From contig CANJYI010000083.1 of NCBI GenBank assembly GCA_947478975.1, positions 1 through 9,284 on the forward strand: 9,284 nt of DNA. The letters are read 5' to 3'. The notes beneath the pieces were generated by a model. The model searched no databases, was not told the DNA's origin, and saw only the letters and a program-made list of their open reading frames with translations. The stretch is from Chthoniobacteraceae bacterium (GTDB lineage: Bacteria; Verrucomicrobiota; Verrucomicrobiia; Chthoniobacterales; Chthoniobacteraceae). Positions 1 to 7,352 of this stretch are shown here, piece after piece. Numbering within the stretch: position 1 is the first letter of the stretch; each line of letters begins with the position of its first letter. Both the position numbers and the translations under genes were made by a program.

Positions 1-2
1 GC

Positions 3-188
3 CTGGCCAAGCGCCTGGTTGCAGTCAAAAACACGCGCACGGTTTCCAAACGCGACCTGCTTTGGAACAACGCCCTCCCGAAAATTGAGGTCGATCCGGA
101 AACCTACGTAGTGAAGGCGGACGGCATCGAACTGCGCTGCGAGCCAGCCAAGGTGCTTCCAATGGCGCAGCGCTACTTCCTGTTCTAA
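3..188 (+). CDS. ureC: Urease alpha subunit UreC, C-terminal end (5' part outside window)
   Basis: Only the last 61 codons are present; the first whole codon begins at base 3 and the stop is TAA. UreC is the catalytic subunit of cytoplasmic urease, which binds two nickel ions and hydrolyses urea to ammonia and carbamate. The active-site residues lie upstream of the window. The visible tail fits the UreC C-terminus well: a TRTVSKRDL segment, then NNALPKIEVDPETY, then the ending LPMAQRYFLF, which matches the near-invariant 'PLAQRYFLF' end of the family. The reading frame is intact and ends where the family normally ends. It is followed 36 bases later by ureE and then ureF, ureG and ureD, which confirms a urease operon. 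The ureA and ureB genes are presumably upstream but cannot be seen. Confidence 0.95.
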   Translation: MAKRLVAVKNTRTVSKRDLLWNNALPKIEVDPETYVVKADGIELRCEPAKVLPMAQRYFLF

Positions 189-224
189 AAGGGCCTCTTG
201 CGAGGTGCATTTCCCCGTCCGCCG

Positions 225-659
225 ATGCAACTCATCCACGCCGCCCTGCCCGCCGCCACGGCTCCGAGCCTGCCCAGGGTCGCCCTCCAGGTCTCGCGGC
301 TCCACCTCGCAAAGCGTCGCTGGCGCGGGTTTGCGGAGGACGGAAAGGAGTTTGGCTTTGACCTGGAAGCCCCCCTTCCCGACGGCGCCCTTTTCTTCGC
401 CACCCCCACCCACCTGTACGCGGTCCAACAACTGCCCGAGCCTGTCGTCGACATCCGGCTCCCGTCTGACCCCTCGCAGGCCGCCAGGATCGGGTGGCTT
501 TTTGGCAACCTGCATTTCCCGGTCGCCCTCCTCCCGGGGGCGCTCAGAATCCAGGACGACCCCGCCGTCCGGCAGCTCCTTGCGCGGGAATCCCTAGAAC
601 ACTCCCCCAGCGAGGCGGTCTTTTATCCGCTCTTAGGCGGACATTCCCATGGCCACTGA
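225..659 (+). CDS. ureE: Urease accessory protein UreE, nickel metallochaperone
   Basis: This 144-residue cytoplasmic protein delivers nickel to the UreD-UreF-UreG complex on apo-urease. The N-terminal half (residues 1-70) has the family pattern, including LAKRRWRGFAEDGKEFGFDL. The C-terminal metal-binding half contains GNLHFPV at 94-100, equivalent to the 'GNRHxP' motif whose histidine (here His97) binds nickel at the dimer interface. The tail is short, GGHSHGH, with three histidines rather than the long His-rich tail of some UreE proteins, so it probably has little storage capacity. I chose ATG 225 because MQLIHAAL aligns with the usual UreE start. An in-frame TTG at 198 would add nine residues and has an AAGGG five bases upstream, so it is a possible alternative. 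The gene overlaps ureF by 11 bases, suggesting translational coupling. Confidence 0.9.
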   Translation: MQLIHAALPAATAPSLPRVALQVSRLHLAKRRWRGFAEDGKEFGFDLEAPLPDGALFFATPTHLYAVQQLPEPVVDIRLPSDPSQAARIGWLFGNLHFPVALLPGALRIQDDPAVRQLLARESLEHSPSEAVFYPLLGGHSHGH

Positions 660-1353
660 CACCGCCCCAGGCCACAGCGCGTGGCTGCCCGCGCTACTCC
701 AAACCGCGGACGCCCTCTTTCCCACAGGCGCCTACGCCCACTCCTTCGGACTCGAAGAAATGGTGGCCCTTGGTGTAGTCCACAACGAACACAGCCTGCG
801 TGACTTCCTGACGGGACACGTGCTTCCCACCTTGGAGACGCAGGAACTCCCCTACCTCCGCTTTGCGTTTGAATGCGCAACCGATCTTTCCGCGCTCTGC
901 CTCCTCGACCGGGAACTCAACGCCCTCAAACTCGCCCGGGAGACGCGAGAGGCGAGCGTCCAAATCGGTCTGCGCCGGCTCAAAGCGCTCCTCACCATTT
1001 TGGACACCCCCTTGCTGGCGGACTTCGCGGCGGCCATCGCCCGGGGCGAGGCCTTCGGCCACCACGTCTGCGCCTGCGCGCTTCAGGGAAAATCCCAGGC
1101 GGCACCGCTCGAAGCGGTTCTGGTGGCGTACGCTTACGGCGCTCTCTCCAGCGGAGTGACCGCCGCGCTGAAACTCATCCGCATCGGGCAGGAAGGCTGC
1201 CAGCGCGCGCTGAGCCACGCGGTGGCGCTCCTGCCAAAATGCCTGGACGCCTCCCTTCTGGTCGCCCGCTCCGAGGCGGGCACCTTTTCGCCCCTTCTGG
1301 AAATCGCCAGCATGCGCCACGCCTTCGCGCGGGAGCGGCTCTTCATCTCCTAA
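649..1353 (+). CDS. ureF: Urease accessory protein UreF
   Basis: This 234-residue, all-helical cytoplasmic protein bridges UreD and UreG in the urease activation complex. It is thought to gate GTP hydrolysis by UreG so that nickel reaches the active site correctly. The family signature appears near the N-terminus: LLQTADALFPTGAYAHSFGLE at about residues 16-36, with PTGAYAHSFG at its core. The middle has AYGALSSGVTAALKLIRIG, and the end has SPLLEIASMRHAFARERLF, which fits the conserved C-terminal 'DIASMRHE..RLFRS' segment that contacts UreD. Length is normal for UreF (about 220-240). The start ATG lies inside the end of ureE, and 27 bases separate the stop from ureG. No Shine-Dalgarno sequence is obvious, so translation probably depends on coupling to ureE. 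Confidence 0.93.
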   Translation: MATDTAPGHSAWLPALLQTADALFPTGAYAHSFGLEEMVALGVVHNEHSLRDFLTGHVLPTLETQELPYLRFAFECATDLSALCLLDRELNALKLARETREASVQIGLRRLKALLTILDTPLLADFAAAIARGEAFGHHVCACALQGKSQAAPLEAVLVAYAYGALSSGVTAALKLIRIGQEGCQRALSHAVALLPKCLDASLLVARSEAGTFSPLLEIASMRHAFARERLFIS

Positions 1354-1380
1354 ATCGACACAAGACCCTTCCACTTCCCC

Positions 1381-2004
1381 ATGCAAACCACCCAGCCCCA
1401 CCGTCCCATCCGCATCGGCATTGGAGGCCCCGTCGGCTCCGGAAAAACGATGCTGGTCCTGCGCCTCTGCCAGTGGCTCCGGGAGGAAATCTTTCTCTCT
1501 GTGGTCACCAACGACATTTACACCCAGGAGGACGCCCAGTTTCTGACGCGCCAAGACGCCCTTCCCGCGGACCGCATCATGGGGGTTGAGACCGGCGGCT
1601 GCCCCCACACCGCCATCCGCGACGACACCAGCATGAACCTCGCCGCCATCGCGGAACTCGAACGCCGCCACCCGCAGGTGCGCCTCATCCTGGTCGAAAG
1701 CGGCGGCGACAACCTTTCGGCAACCTTTTCTCCGGAGTTGGTTGACTCCTTCATCTACGTCATCGACGTCGCGCAGGGTGACAAGATCCCCCGCAAAGGC
1801 GGCCCGGCAATCCGGCACAGCGACCTGCTGCTCATCAATAAAACCGACCTTGCGCCGCACGTCGGCGCGGATTTGGAGGTCATGGCCGCGGACGCCAAGG
1901 TGCAGCGGGGCGAGCGGCCCTTCCTGTTTGCAGACCTCAAAACCGAAAAGGGCAGGGACCCTCTGCTCGCCTGGATCCGCAAGGAGATCCTCTTCGGACT
2001 GTGA
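1381..2004 (+). CDS. ureG: Urease accessory protein UreG, SIMIBI-class GTPase
   Basis: UreG is the GTPase that powers nickel insertion into urease; GTP and nickel binding make it dimerise and release metal to the apoenzyme. All diagnostic motifs are present in the 207 residues: P-loop GPVGSGKT (16-23), the metal-binding Cys-Pro-His triad (74-76) within VETGGCPHTAIRDD, ESGGDNL (106-112), and the guanine-specificity motif NKTDLAP (153-159). RPFLFADLKTEKG (179-191) is a usual UreG C-terminal block. Length is typical, with no histidine-rich N-terminal extension, so nickel storage by this protein is unlikely. The ATG at 1381 is followed by a short basic leader before the first beta strand, as expected. 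The stop codon TGA overlaps the GTG start of ureD (GTGA), implying coupled translation. Confidence 0.97.
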   Translation: MQTTQPHRPIRIGIGGPVGSGKTMLVLRLCQWLREEIFLSVVTNDIYTQEDAQFLTRQDALPADRIMGVETGGCPHTAIRDDTSMNLAAIAELERRHPQVRLILVESGGDNLSATFSPELVDSFIYVIDVAQGDKIPRKGGPAIRHSDLLLINKTDLAPHVGADLEVMAADAKVQRGERPFLFADLKTEKGRDPLLAWIRKEILFGL

Positions 2005-2870
2005 GCGAGGACGCATCCAGCGGAGGCTTTCCCGAATCCGAAGGCCAGGGCATCCGCGGACATCTGCGTCTCGTGTGCGGGCCGGATTCGAGGGGGCTTC
2101 CCTCCCTCCGGGAGCAGTCGTTTCGCGCCCCGATCCACCTGAGTAAACCGCATCTGGACGCGGGCACGCTGGTGGTCAACGTGGTCAACCCCACCGCAGG
2201 CCTCTTACAAGACGACCGGATCCACCAGGACGTGCGAGTCCAGCCGGGCGCCAGCCTGCTGCTCACCAGCCCGAGCGCGAGCCGCGCACACCGGGTCCGA
2301 ACGGGATGGGCCGAGGTTTCGCAGCAGTTCCACGTGGCCGCCGGCGCCGCGCTCGAAGTGCTTCCGGAGACCTTCATCCCCCAGGCGGGCGCCTCCTACA
2401 AACAAAGCACCCGCGCCGTGGTAGAGTCGGGGGGGACGCTGCTTCTGTTTGAAACCCTGTCCCCTGGACGGGTCGCCTCCGGGGAGAGCTTCGAATACAC
2501 ACGCCTCGACTGGCGGACGGACGTCTTGCTGGACCAAAACCACCTGCTGCGCGAGCGCTACTGCATTCGCCCCGCGAGCGGCGAAGTCCAAGCACTCAGG
2601 CGCACCTTCCCCTCAGCCTACTACGGGAGCGCCGTGGTGGTCTGCCCCGCCCTCTGCGCGCAATCCGCCTGCTGGGAGCAAGTCCTTGCCCTGCATTCCC
2701 CGGAAAGCTGGCTCGGCGTCAGCCCCCTCTCCCACCCAAGCGCATGGACCGTCAAATGGGTGTGCAACGACGCCCCATTGCTGCGGTCCCTCCAACACGG
2801 CGTGCGCACCGCATTGTACGCCGCCATCGGAAGAACCGCTCCTGACTTGCGGCGTGTCAGCGGGCGATAG
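2001..2870 (+). CDS. ureD: Urease accessory protein UreD (UreH)
   Basis: This 289-residue scaffold protein binds apo-urease directly and recruits UreF and UreG; nickel is proposed to pass through a tunnel in it. Family features are VNPTAGLLQDDRIH at about 61-75 (the 'NPxxGxxxGD' region), then QPGASLLLTSPSASRAHR (81-98). LPETFIPQAGASYKQST follows at 121-137, equivalent to 'PEPxIPFxGA', and SPGRVASGESFEYTRLDW lies at 154-171. The GTG start at 2001 overlaps the ureG stop, and no better start is near. Gene order C-E-F-G-D resembles the arrangement in Bacillus rather than the enteric order with ureD first. It is the last urease gene here; the next gene is a sigma factor after a 94-base gap. One small departure is that the usual Gly-Asp after the glycine-rich turn reads Asp-Asp (71-72). 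I see no frame damage. Confidence 0.9.
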   Translation: MSEDASSGGFPESEGQGIRGHLRLVCGPDSRGLPSLREQSFRAPIHLSKPHLDAGTLVVNVVNPTAGLLQDDRIHQDVRVQPGASLLLTSPSASRAHRVRTGWAEVSQQFHVAAGAALEVLPETFIPQAGASYKQSTRAVVESGGTLLLFETLSPGRVASGESFEYTRLDWRTDVLLDQNHLLRERYCIRPASGEVQALRRTFPSAYYGSAVVVCPALCAQSACWEQVLALHSPESWLGVSPLSHPSAWTVKWVCNDAPLLRSLQHGVRTALYAAIGRTAPDLRRVSGR

Positions 2871-2904
2871 GGGCCCGGAAACGTGGCTCGCATCCACCGG
2901 TCCT

Positions 2905-2926
2905 TTTCTGCTGTCAGAAACTTTTT
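2905..2926 (+). terminator. Weak intrinsic-terminator-like hairpin after ureD
   Basis: A perfect six-base inverted repeat, TTTCTG / CAGAAA with a CTGT loop, is followed directly by CTTTTT. It lies 34 bases after the ureD stop and 38 bases before the sigma-factor start, where a urease transcript would be expected to end. The stem has only two G-C pairs, so it would be unstable. It could equally be an operator for the downstream promoter or chance. Confidence 0.3.
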
Positions 2927-2964
2927 CCGGCAAACGCGGCGGCTTCGTGGAGCATCCTTGCTGA

Positions 2965-3498
2965 ATGACCGAATCCGACCGCGCTCAGCATGGCCACTTT
3001 CTTCGGCTCTTCATGGAGCACGAGGAGTCGTTGCGCGTGTTCGTCCGGTCCCTGCTCTTCTCCCATGAAGAGGAACGCGAGGTAATGCAAGATGTGGCGG
3101 TGGTCCTATGGAGGAAGTTCGATGCGAGCATGGACACTCAGTCCTTCTGTCGCTGGGCCTTTGGCGTGGCGAGGATGGAGGCGCTCGCATTCCGGCGCGA
3201 TCGCGCACGCGACCGGCACACCTTTGGGGATGAGGTGTTCGAGTTGCTCGGACAAATGATCTTTGAGCAAACAAACGCGCTCGAAGCTGAACGCCGTGCA
3301 CTCAGTGCCTGCCTGCAAAAGCTCCCCGAGGAGCAACGCCGACTCGTCCAAGCCGCTTATTCACCCGGCGTTAAGATTGACGAACTCGCCGCTCAAATGG
3401 GCCGGACGGCGATGGCGCTCTACAAAAGCCTCCACCGTGCCCGGCTCACACTCATGGACTGCACACGACGTGTGCTCGCCTCAGAGGAACTCAAATGA
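2965..3498 (+). CDS. ECF-type RNA polymerase sigma factor (Rhodopirellula/Verrucomicrobium family)
   Basis: This 177-residue sigma-70 family factor directs RNA polymerase to specific promoters. Region 2 spans about residues 11-80, with FLRLFMEHEESLRVFVRSLL, the core-binding/-10 recognition segment REVMQDVAVVLWRKFD, and FCRWAFGVARMEALAFRR. A linker (80-108) leads to region 4 (about 110-170), with LQKLPEEQRRLVQAAY followed by a helix-turn-helix (IDELAAQMGRTAMALYKSLHRAR) that would contact the -35 element. The pattern is typical of the ECF-like subfamily expanded in Planctomycetota and Verrucomicrobiota. The ATG at 2965 comes straight after a TGA in another frame and gives the expected N-terminus. 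The stop overlaps the next start (ATGA), coupling it to the anti-sigma-like gene. Its targets are not known; the exported-protein genes downstream are the natural candidates. Confidence 0.92.
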   Translation: MTESDRAQHGHFLRLFMEHEESLRVFVRSLLFSHEEEREVMQDVAVVLWRKFDASMDTQSFCRWAFGVARMEALAFRRDRARDRHTFGDEVFELLGQMIFEQTNALEAERRALSACLQKLPEEQRRLVQAAYSPGVKIDELAAQMGRTAMALYKSLHRARLTLMDCTRRVLASEELK

Positions 3499-4478
3499 AC
3501 CCAGACTACTCTCCCTTCGACCTCGTCCGCCGCTGTCGTGATGGTAGCGCCTCTCCCTCCGCGGAGGAGATCGCGCAACTCGAATCCTCCCTTCGTGATG
3601 ACGCTGATTTCCGCCTCGCCTACGTCCGCTATATCAACCTCGACGTGGGACTAAGCGCAGCGGCGAAAACGCTGCTGATAACAAAGACGACCCGGACTGA
3701 ATCGCGCCCCCATGGGTCTGTATGGCTCTCTTGGCGTCCGCTCACCGCTGCAGCGGCGGGGATTGTATTGGGCCTACTCTGCACGTCTGTAGTGTTTGCC
3801 TATGTTGCGCCTTCCTTCGGAAAGGTGGTATCGCTCATTCAGGAGAGCTTTGAAAGTGGACCTGCGCCCTTGGTCACGGGCGTGCCGCAGGAGCTGAATC
3901 GGTGGGGTGGGGATTACTCGGAGGTGATCGGCGCACAGCAGGGAGTGACACCAAAGGAAGGCAGGAAGATGGCACGATTGCTGCGCTCTGACTTTGAAGG
4001 CAAGACTTTCTCAAAGCCAAGCCGGCAGGGCGATCTGATGCGTGTCATCGATGTGCGGCCTTTTCTACGCGAGGCGGCTGGCGGCGAGGTGGTAATCACG
4101 CTGTCAGCACTGTTCAATGCGGCGCCTTTCCCAGATGCTGAACTCTCTGACGGTGTGGTCACTCTTTGGGCACTTGGGCCGCGTTTTCCCACGGAAGAAA
4201 ATCTCATGGACGATGCTCTGGCCCATAGCGTTGGCATGTGCCGTCCGTTGGACCGCGATCCGGCCACCTGGCAAAACGCTTCCACCCGTCTGCTGCTGCC
4301 GCCGGGGACGCAGATGGTGTTGCTGAAGGTGTCCTTCAGCCCCATTCCTCAGAGTCGCGATAGCCTGGCACCAACGCCCGACCACGTGACCTTCGCAGGG
4401 CATTTCGTGGATGATGTCCGCGCGTCCGTAAGCATCCGCAAGAACGGAGCCACCCGTGGGACCCAAATAACGCCGTGA
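3495..4478 (+). CDS. Membrane-anchored anti-sigma-like regulator with extracytoplasmic sensor domain
   Basis: This 327-residue protein is translationally coupled to the sigma factor (ATGA overlap) and is probably its membrane regulator. The N-terminal cytoplasmic part (1-80) resembles the short helical segment of planctomycete/verrucomicrobial anti-sigma proteins: FDLVRRCRDGSASPSAEEIAQLE, then LRDDADFRLAYVRYINLD. It has no Cys/His zinc finger. One transmembrane helix lies at about 82-104 (LTAAAAGIVLGLLCTSVVFAYV). The outer part (about 115-320) starts with a SFESGPAPLVTGVPQ segment, then RWGGDYSEVIGAQQGVTPKEGRKMARL, and ends with a VTFAGHFVDDVRASV strand. That layout looks like the beta-sandwich, sugar-binding-like domains of such regulators. 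No canonical FecR domain is seen. Function is inferred from gene pairing and topology; whether it inhibits or activates the sigma factor is unknown. Confidence 0.72.
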   Translation: MNPDYSPFDLVRRCRDGSASPSAEEIAQLESSLRDDADFRLAYVRYINLDVGLSAAAKTLLITKTTRTESRPHGSVWLSWRPLTAAAAGIVLGLLCTSVVFAYVAPSFGKVVSLIQESFESGPAPLVTGVPQELNRWGGDYSEVIGAQQGVTPKEGRKMARLLRSDFEGKTFSKPSRQGDLMRVIDVRPFLREAAGGEVVITLSALFNAAPFPDAELSDGVVTLWALGPRFPTEENLMDDALAHSVGMCRPLDRDPATWQNASTRLLLPPGTQMVLLKVSFSPIPQSRDSLAPTPDHVTFAGHFVDDVRASVSIRKNGATRGTQITP

Positions 4479-4529
4479 CCTCAATCAGTGAGACCACACT
4501 CGCTTTACCTTTAAGACCGCGACAGCTGC

Positions 4530-5969
4530 ATGAAATCCTTCCTCACACTCCTCGTCTCCCTAGTGGTTGCACAGATCGCCGCATTGTATGCCGCCGAGAC
4601 TGGAGCTTCCTCCATTGCTCCTGACGCCACTTTTAGCCAAATCGCCCAGCCCTCCGGCTTCACACCTGAGATGCCGAAGCTCAGCGATGTCTGCATGCGG
4701 CTATTCTCACTCAAGCAGCCCGGCGTCTCTGCGGAGCGGATCCTTGGCTCCGGAAGCGACTTCCACATTACGCGCGGCGTGTGGTCTTACATCGAGGACG
4801 AAGCCTTCATCAAGAGCGTCCGGGCCAGGGGATGGGAGTTCCAAGGCAGTCTGGGCATGACCTTGCTTGATCCCGCCCTCGCCCTGCGTGACCGCGAGAA
4901 CAGACCGATCGGGACGAATGGACAAGGCGACAAGCCCCCCTTCCGCGCCGACAACGCTAACCCGGAATACCGCCGTCTTTACCTAGAACGCGCAAAGCGA
5001 CTGGTAGACTTGGGCGTCTCCAGTTTTCAGCGCGATGACCCGGATGAAGGCTTTTTCGACTGGGGGAAGAAGGGCCGCCGTGACGCCATCCCCGACGCCG
5101 AACTGGTGGAGTTCCACCGCTGGGCCCGAACCGAGATCGAGAAGCATGCAGGCCGCAAACTCACCTTCAGCACGAACTGCCACACCGACCCGCCCTTTAT
5201 GCAGGTTTTTGACTATCGCATGACCGAGGTGCGTTTCCGAACCATGGACGGGACGAAGGAGGTCATCAACCCGAGCCGTATCCGCGAGATCGGCCTCACA
5301 GCGCGGAGGGAAAAGAAGCTCTTTGTGCTCACCGGCCAGGAAGATATGCCTGCCGAAGAGTACCGCTGGATCTGGGCGACGAGCTATGCCACGGGCAATC
5401 TTTACATCGTGCCCTGGGACCAGTTCCAGAACGTTGTCCTCGATCCGGTCACACGGGAGCCACGGATTCCATGGAGTAAACTGCCCCGCATCTTCATCGC
5501 ACAGGAACGGCTCGCCGACCTGACAGGATTCGTCCGAGCCAATGCGGATATCCTTGATGGCTACGAAGAGGCAGCCGTCGGCGGCTACGATTTGCAAGAC
5601 ACGCGATTTGGCGAGGATGCCCCCGTCCGCTTCGAGGGAGGCAGCGGCAAGCTCAGCGCCTTCATCCGAGCCAAGCCCGGCGATGCCAATGCACCCGTGG
5701 TTATCCACCTTGTTGAACGCGAGCAAGGCACTGCCAAAACGGTCCGCCTGCCCACCGCGAGATTCTTCGGGAAGCATGCGCTCAGGGTGACGCTGCGCGA
5801 GCCACTTCCCTATGACACGGCGCTGCATGCTCAGGCCGAGAAGGACAAGAACTACCGAGGCCTCATTCGCGAAACCACCCTCACCACAACCACCGCCGGC
5901 GCATCGACCCTCGCGTCAGTCCCCGCACTAAGCCCGTGGGGAATCCTCGTGGTGGAGAAGGCGCCGTAA
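4530..5969 (+). CDS. Secreted protein, putative TIM-barrel glycoside-hydrolase-like
   Basis: The protein has 479 residues, and I do not recognise a named family. Residues 1-22 form a Sec signal peptide (hydrophobic LTLLVSLVVAQIAAL, probable cut after Ala-Ala near 22), so it is exported. The rest reads as a beta/alpha barrel followed by a beta-rich C-terminal domain. Barrel-like strands and loops include ITRGVWSY (80-87), WEFQGSLGMTL (102-112), DLGVSSFQRDDPDEGFF (160-176), LTFSTNCHTDP (211-221), KKLFVLTGQEDMP (262-274) and ATGNLYIVPWD (287-297). Acidic residues Asp169/Asp170/Asp172/Glu173 and Glu271 sit at the C-terminal ends of predicted strands, as catalytic residues would in glycoside hydrolases; this is an inference. 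A beta-sandwich probably fills residues 360-479. It starts 51 bases after the anti-sigma-like gene, has no clear ribosome binding site, and is probably co-transcribed with it. It could instead be a non-catalytic sugar-binding protein. Confidence 0.65.
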   Translation: MKSFLTLLVSLVVAQIAALYAAETGASSIAPDATFSQIAQPSGFTPEMPKLSDVCMRLFSLKQPGVSAERILGSGSDFHITRGVWSYIEDEAFIKSVRARGWEFQGSLGMTLLDPALALRDRENRPIGTNGQGDKPPFRADNANPEYRRLYLERAKRLVDLGVSSFQRDDPDEGFFDWGKKGRRDAIPDAELVEFHRWARTEIEKHAGRKLTFSTNCHTDPPFMQVFDYRMTEVRFRTMDGTKEVINPSRIREIGLTARREKKLFVLTGQEDMPAEEYRWIWATSYATGNLYIVPWDQFQNVVLDPVTREPRIPWSKLPRIFIAQERLADLTGFVRANADILDGYEEAAVGGYDLQDTRFGEDAPVRFEGGSGKLSAFIRAKPGDANAPVVIHLVEREQGTAKTVRLPTARFFGKHALRVTLREPLPYDTALHAQAEKDKNYRGLIRETTLTTTTAGASTLASVPALSPWGILVVEKAP

Positions 5970-5973
5970 CGGG

Positions 5974-6084
5974 ACCATCGAATCCTTAGACCTCCGCGAG
6001 ATTTCACTACCCGCCACCAAGAAGCCCGTTCAGCAGACCGGCGAAGCGAAGATCAACAAAGCCAACGTAGCATCCGTACAATGA
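5974..6084 (+). other. Possible relict coding stretch in the gap between two genes
   Basis: The 111-base gap between the glycosidase-like gene and the DUF1552 gene is open in one frame that differs from the upstream gene. It reads TIESLDLREISLPATKKPV and continues to a TGA that overlaps the next ATG (ATGA at 6081-6084). No start codon lies in the gap. The residue mix looks protein-like, so it may be the C-terminal end of a lost gene that was once coupled to the DUF1552 gene. A 36-codon open frame is also quite possible by chance. No other signal was seen in the gap. Confidence 0.2.
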
Positions 6085-7352
6085 AGACATCTTCGATGAA
6101 CAGAAGACAATTTCTCCAATCCATGGGCGCCACCGCCCTCACCTTTCCCTGGTTCTCGAGCCTCGCCCTGCATGGTGCCGACGCAACCAAGGCCCCACGG
6201 CGTCTCGTCTGCATTGGGATGGATTTTGGGTTGCGGCCCGAATCGTTTTTCCCGACGCATCAAGGGCCCGAACTGGAGCTGACCACCTTGTTGAAGCCGC
6301 TTGAGCGCTGGCAGCAGAAGATGACCGTGTTTTCGCAACTCGAGCATCCCGGCGTTCAGGGCGGGCACTACGGAGTGCATGCTTTTCTGAGCGGCGTGCG
6401 CCGCGAGCAAGCCGCCGGGTTTGCGGACGGTTGTGTGTCGCTGGACCAGTTGGTCGAAGAGCACTGCGGCGGGCTGACGCGCTTTCCGTCGCTCTGTCTG
6501 GGAGTCGGCGGCGGCGATGCGATCTCATGGACGCGCTCTGGGATTGCGGTGCCAAAGATAGAAGACCCGGGGGCAGCGTTTGACATGCTCTTTCAACCCC
6601 AACGCAAGTCCGCCGCAGAAGCCAGGCGCGCGGAGTTGGCCGGGAATGAATCCGCGCTCGCGCTGATCAGCCAGGATGCTAAGCGCGTCGCACCGCATTT
6701 GGACCGTTGGGACCGCGAGAAGATGGATGAGTTCATGGGGGCGGTGCGCGATTTTGCACAAACCAATGCCACAAACATGGCCTGGCTGGACAAACCGCTC
6801 CCGGTGACCGAAGGCAAAAAGCCTGCGTGGAAAAACGATGGCTGTATGGACCGCGTCCGTGCGAATTTTGATGTCGCAGCAATGGCGCTCCAAGCCGACG
6901 CCACCCGCATCATCACGTTCAATATCGGCGGGTCGCTACCGGTAACAACCATCCCAGGGATCAATCGCGGCTACCACGACCTTTCACACACTGGTCAGGA
7001 CCCGGACAAACTGCACCAACTGCACATCATCGAGTCCGCGTTGATGGCTGAACTGGATTACTTTTTGGAACGCCTCTCGACAATGAAAGACATCGGCGGG
7101 AGTTCCTTGCTGGACAACACCACCGTTGTCTTCGGCAGCGGCATGGGCAATGCCAGCGCACACGCGAACACCAACTTGCCTTTGGTGCTCGCCGGCGGCG
7201 GCTTCAAGCATGGACGCCATCTCTTCTTCCCGAAACAAGGCCGCCAACAGACACCCCTCTGCAACCTCTTCGTCACGCTGCTGCAGCAAATGGGGATCGA
7301 GCGGGACAAGTTCGGATCGAGCGCCGGGAACCTCAATGAATTTCTGGTTTAG
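6081..7352 (+). CDS. DUF1552 domain-containing exported protein
   Basis: This 423-residue protein belongs to the DUF1552 family, common in Planctomycetota, Verrucomicrobiota and myxobacteria and related in style to DUF1501 proteins; its biochemical role is unknown. The N-terminus has a Tat-like leader: MNRRQFLQSMGATAL with the twin arginines at residues 8-9, then a hydrophobic stretch ending near Leu-His-Gly-Ala, suggesting folded export. The body matches the family: PRRLVCIGMDFGLRPESFFP, LEHPGVQGGHYGVHAFLSGV, SLDQLVEEH, and near the C-terminus LLDNTTVVFGSGMGNASAHAN, LPLVLAGGGFKHGRHLFFP and TPLCNLFVTLLQQMGI. Several His/Asp residues (GGHYG, YHDLSHTG, GRH) could bind metal, but this is not established. 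ATG 6081 or the in-frame ATG 6096 could be the start; both keep the leader. The DUF1592 gene starts one base after its stop, so the two are almost certainly translated together. Confidence 0.9.
   Translation: MKTSSMNRRQFLQSMGATALTFPWFSSLALHGADATKAPRRLVCIGMDFGLRPESFFPTHQGPELELTTLLKPLERWQQKMTVFSQLEHPGVQGGHYGVHAFLSGVRREQAAGFADGCVSLDQLVEEHCGGLTRFPSLCLGVGGGDAISWTRSGIAVPKIEDPGAAFDMLFQPQRKSAAEARRAELAGNESALALISQDAKRVAPHLDRWDREKMDEFMGAVRDFAQTNATNMAWLDKPLPVTEGKKPAWKNDGCMDRVRANFDVAAMALQADATRIITFNIGGSLPVTTIPGINRGYHDLSHTGQDPDKLHQLHIIESALMAELDYFLERLSTMKDIGGSSLLDNTTVVFGSGMGNASAHANTNLPLVLAGGGFKHGRHLFFPKQGRQQTPLCNLFVTLLQQMGIERDKFGSSAGNLNEFLV

Noticed and set aside
873..1589. A 238-codon plus-strand frame overlapping ureF and ureG
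   Set aside because: The translation is rich in Arg, Pro and Gly, typical of an out-of-frame reading of GC-rich genes, and it spans two real genes.
694..2016. A 440-codon open frame on the minus strand across ureF and ureG
   Set aside because: It is antisense to two genes with unmistakable family motifs. GC-rich third codon positions keep this opposite frame open, and its translation shows no domain I recognise.
2861..2877. CGGGC / GCCCG inverted repeat spanning the ureD stop
   Set aside because: It is only five pairs, overlaps coding sequence, has no T-run after it, and is expected by chance in GC-rich DNA.
2449..2964. A 171-codon frame inside ureD that ends directly at the sigma-factor ATG
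   Set aside because: The abutting stop and start looked like coupling, but most of this frame is a shadow of ureD with low-complexity Pro/Ala/Thr composition. The sigma factor does not need it.
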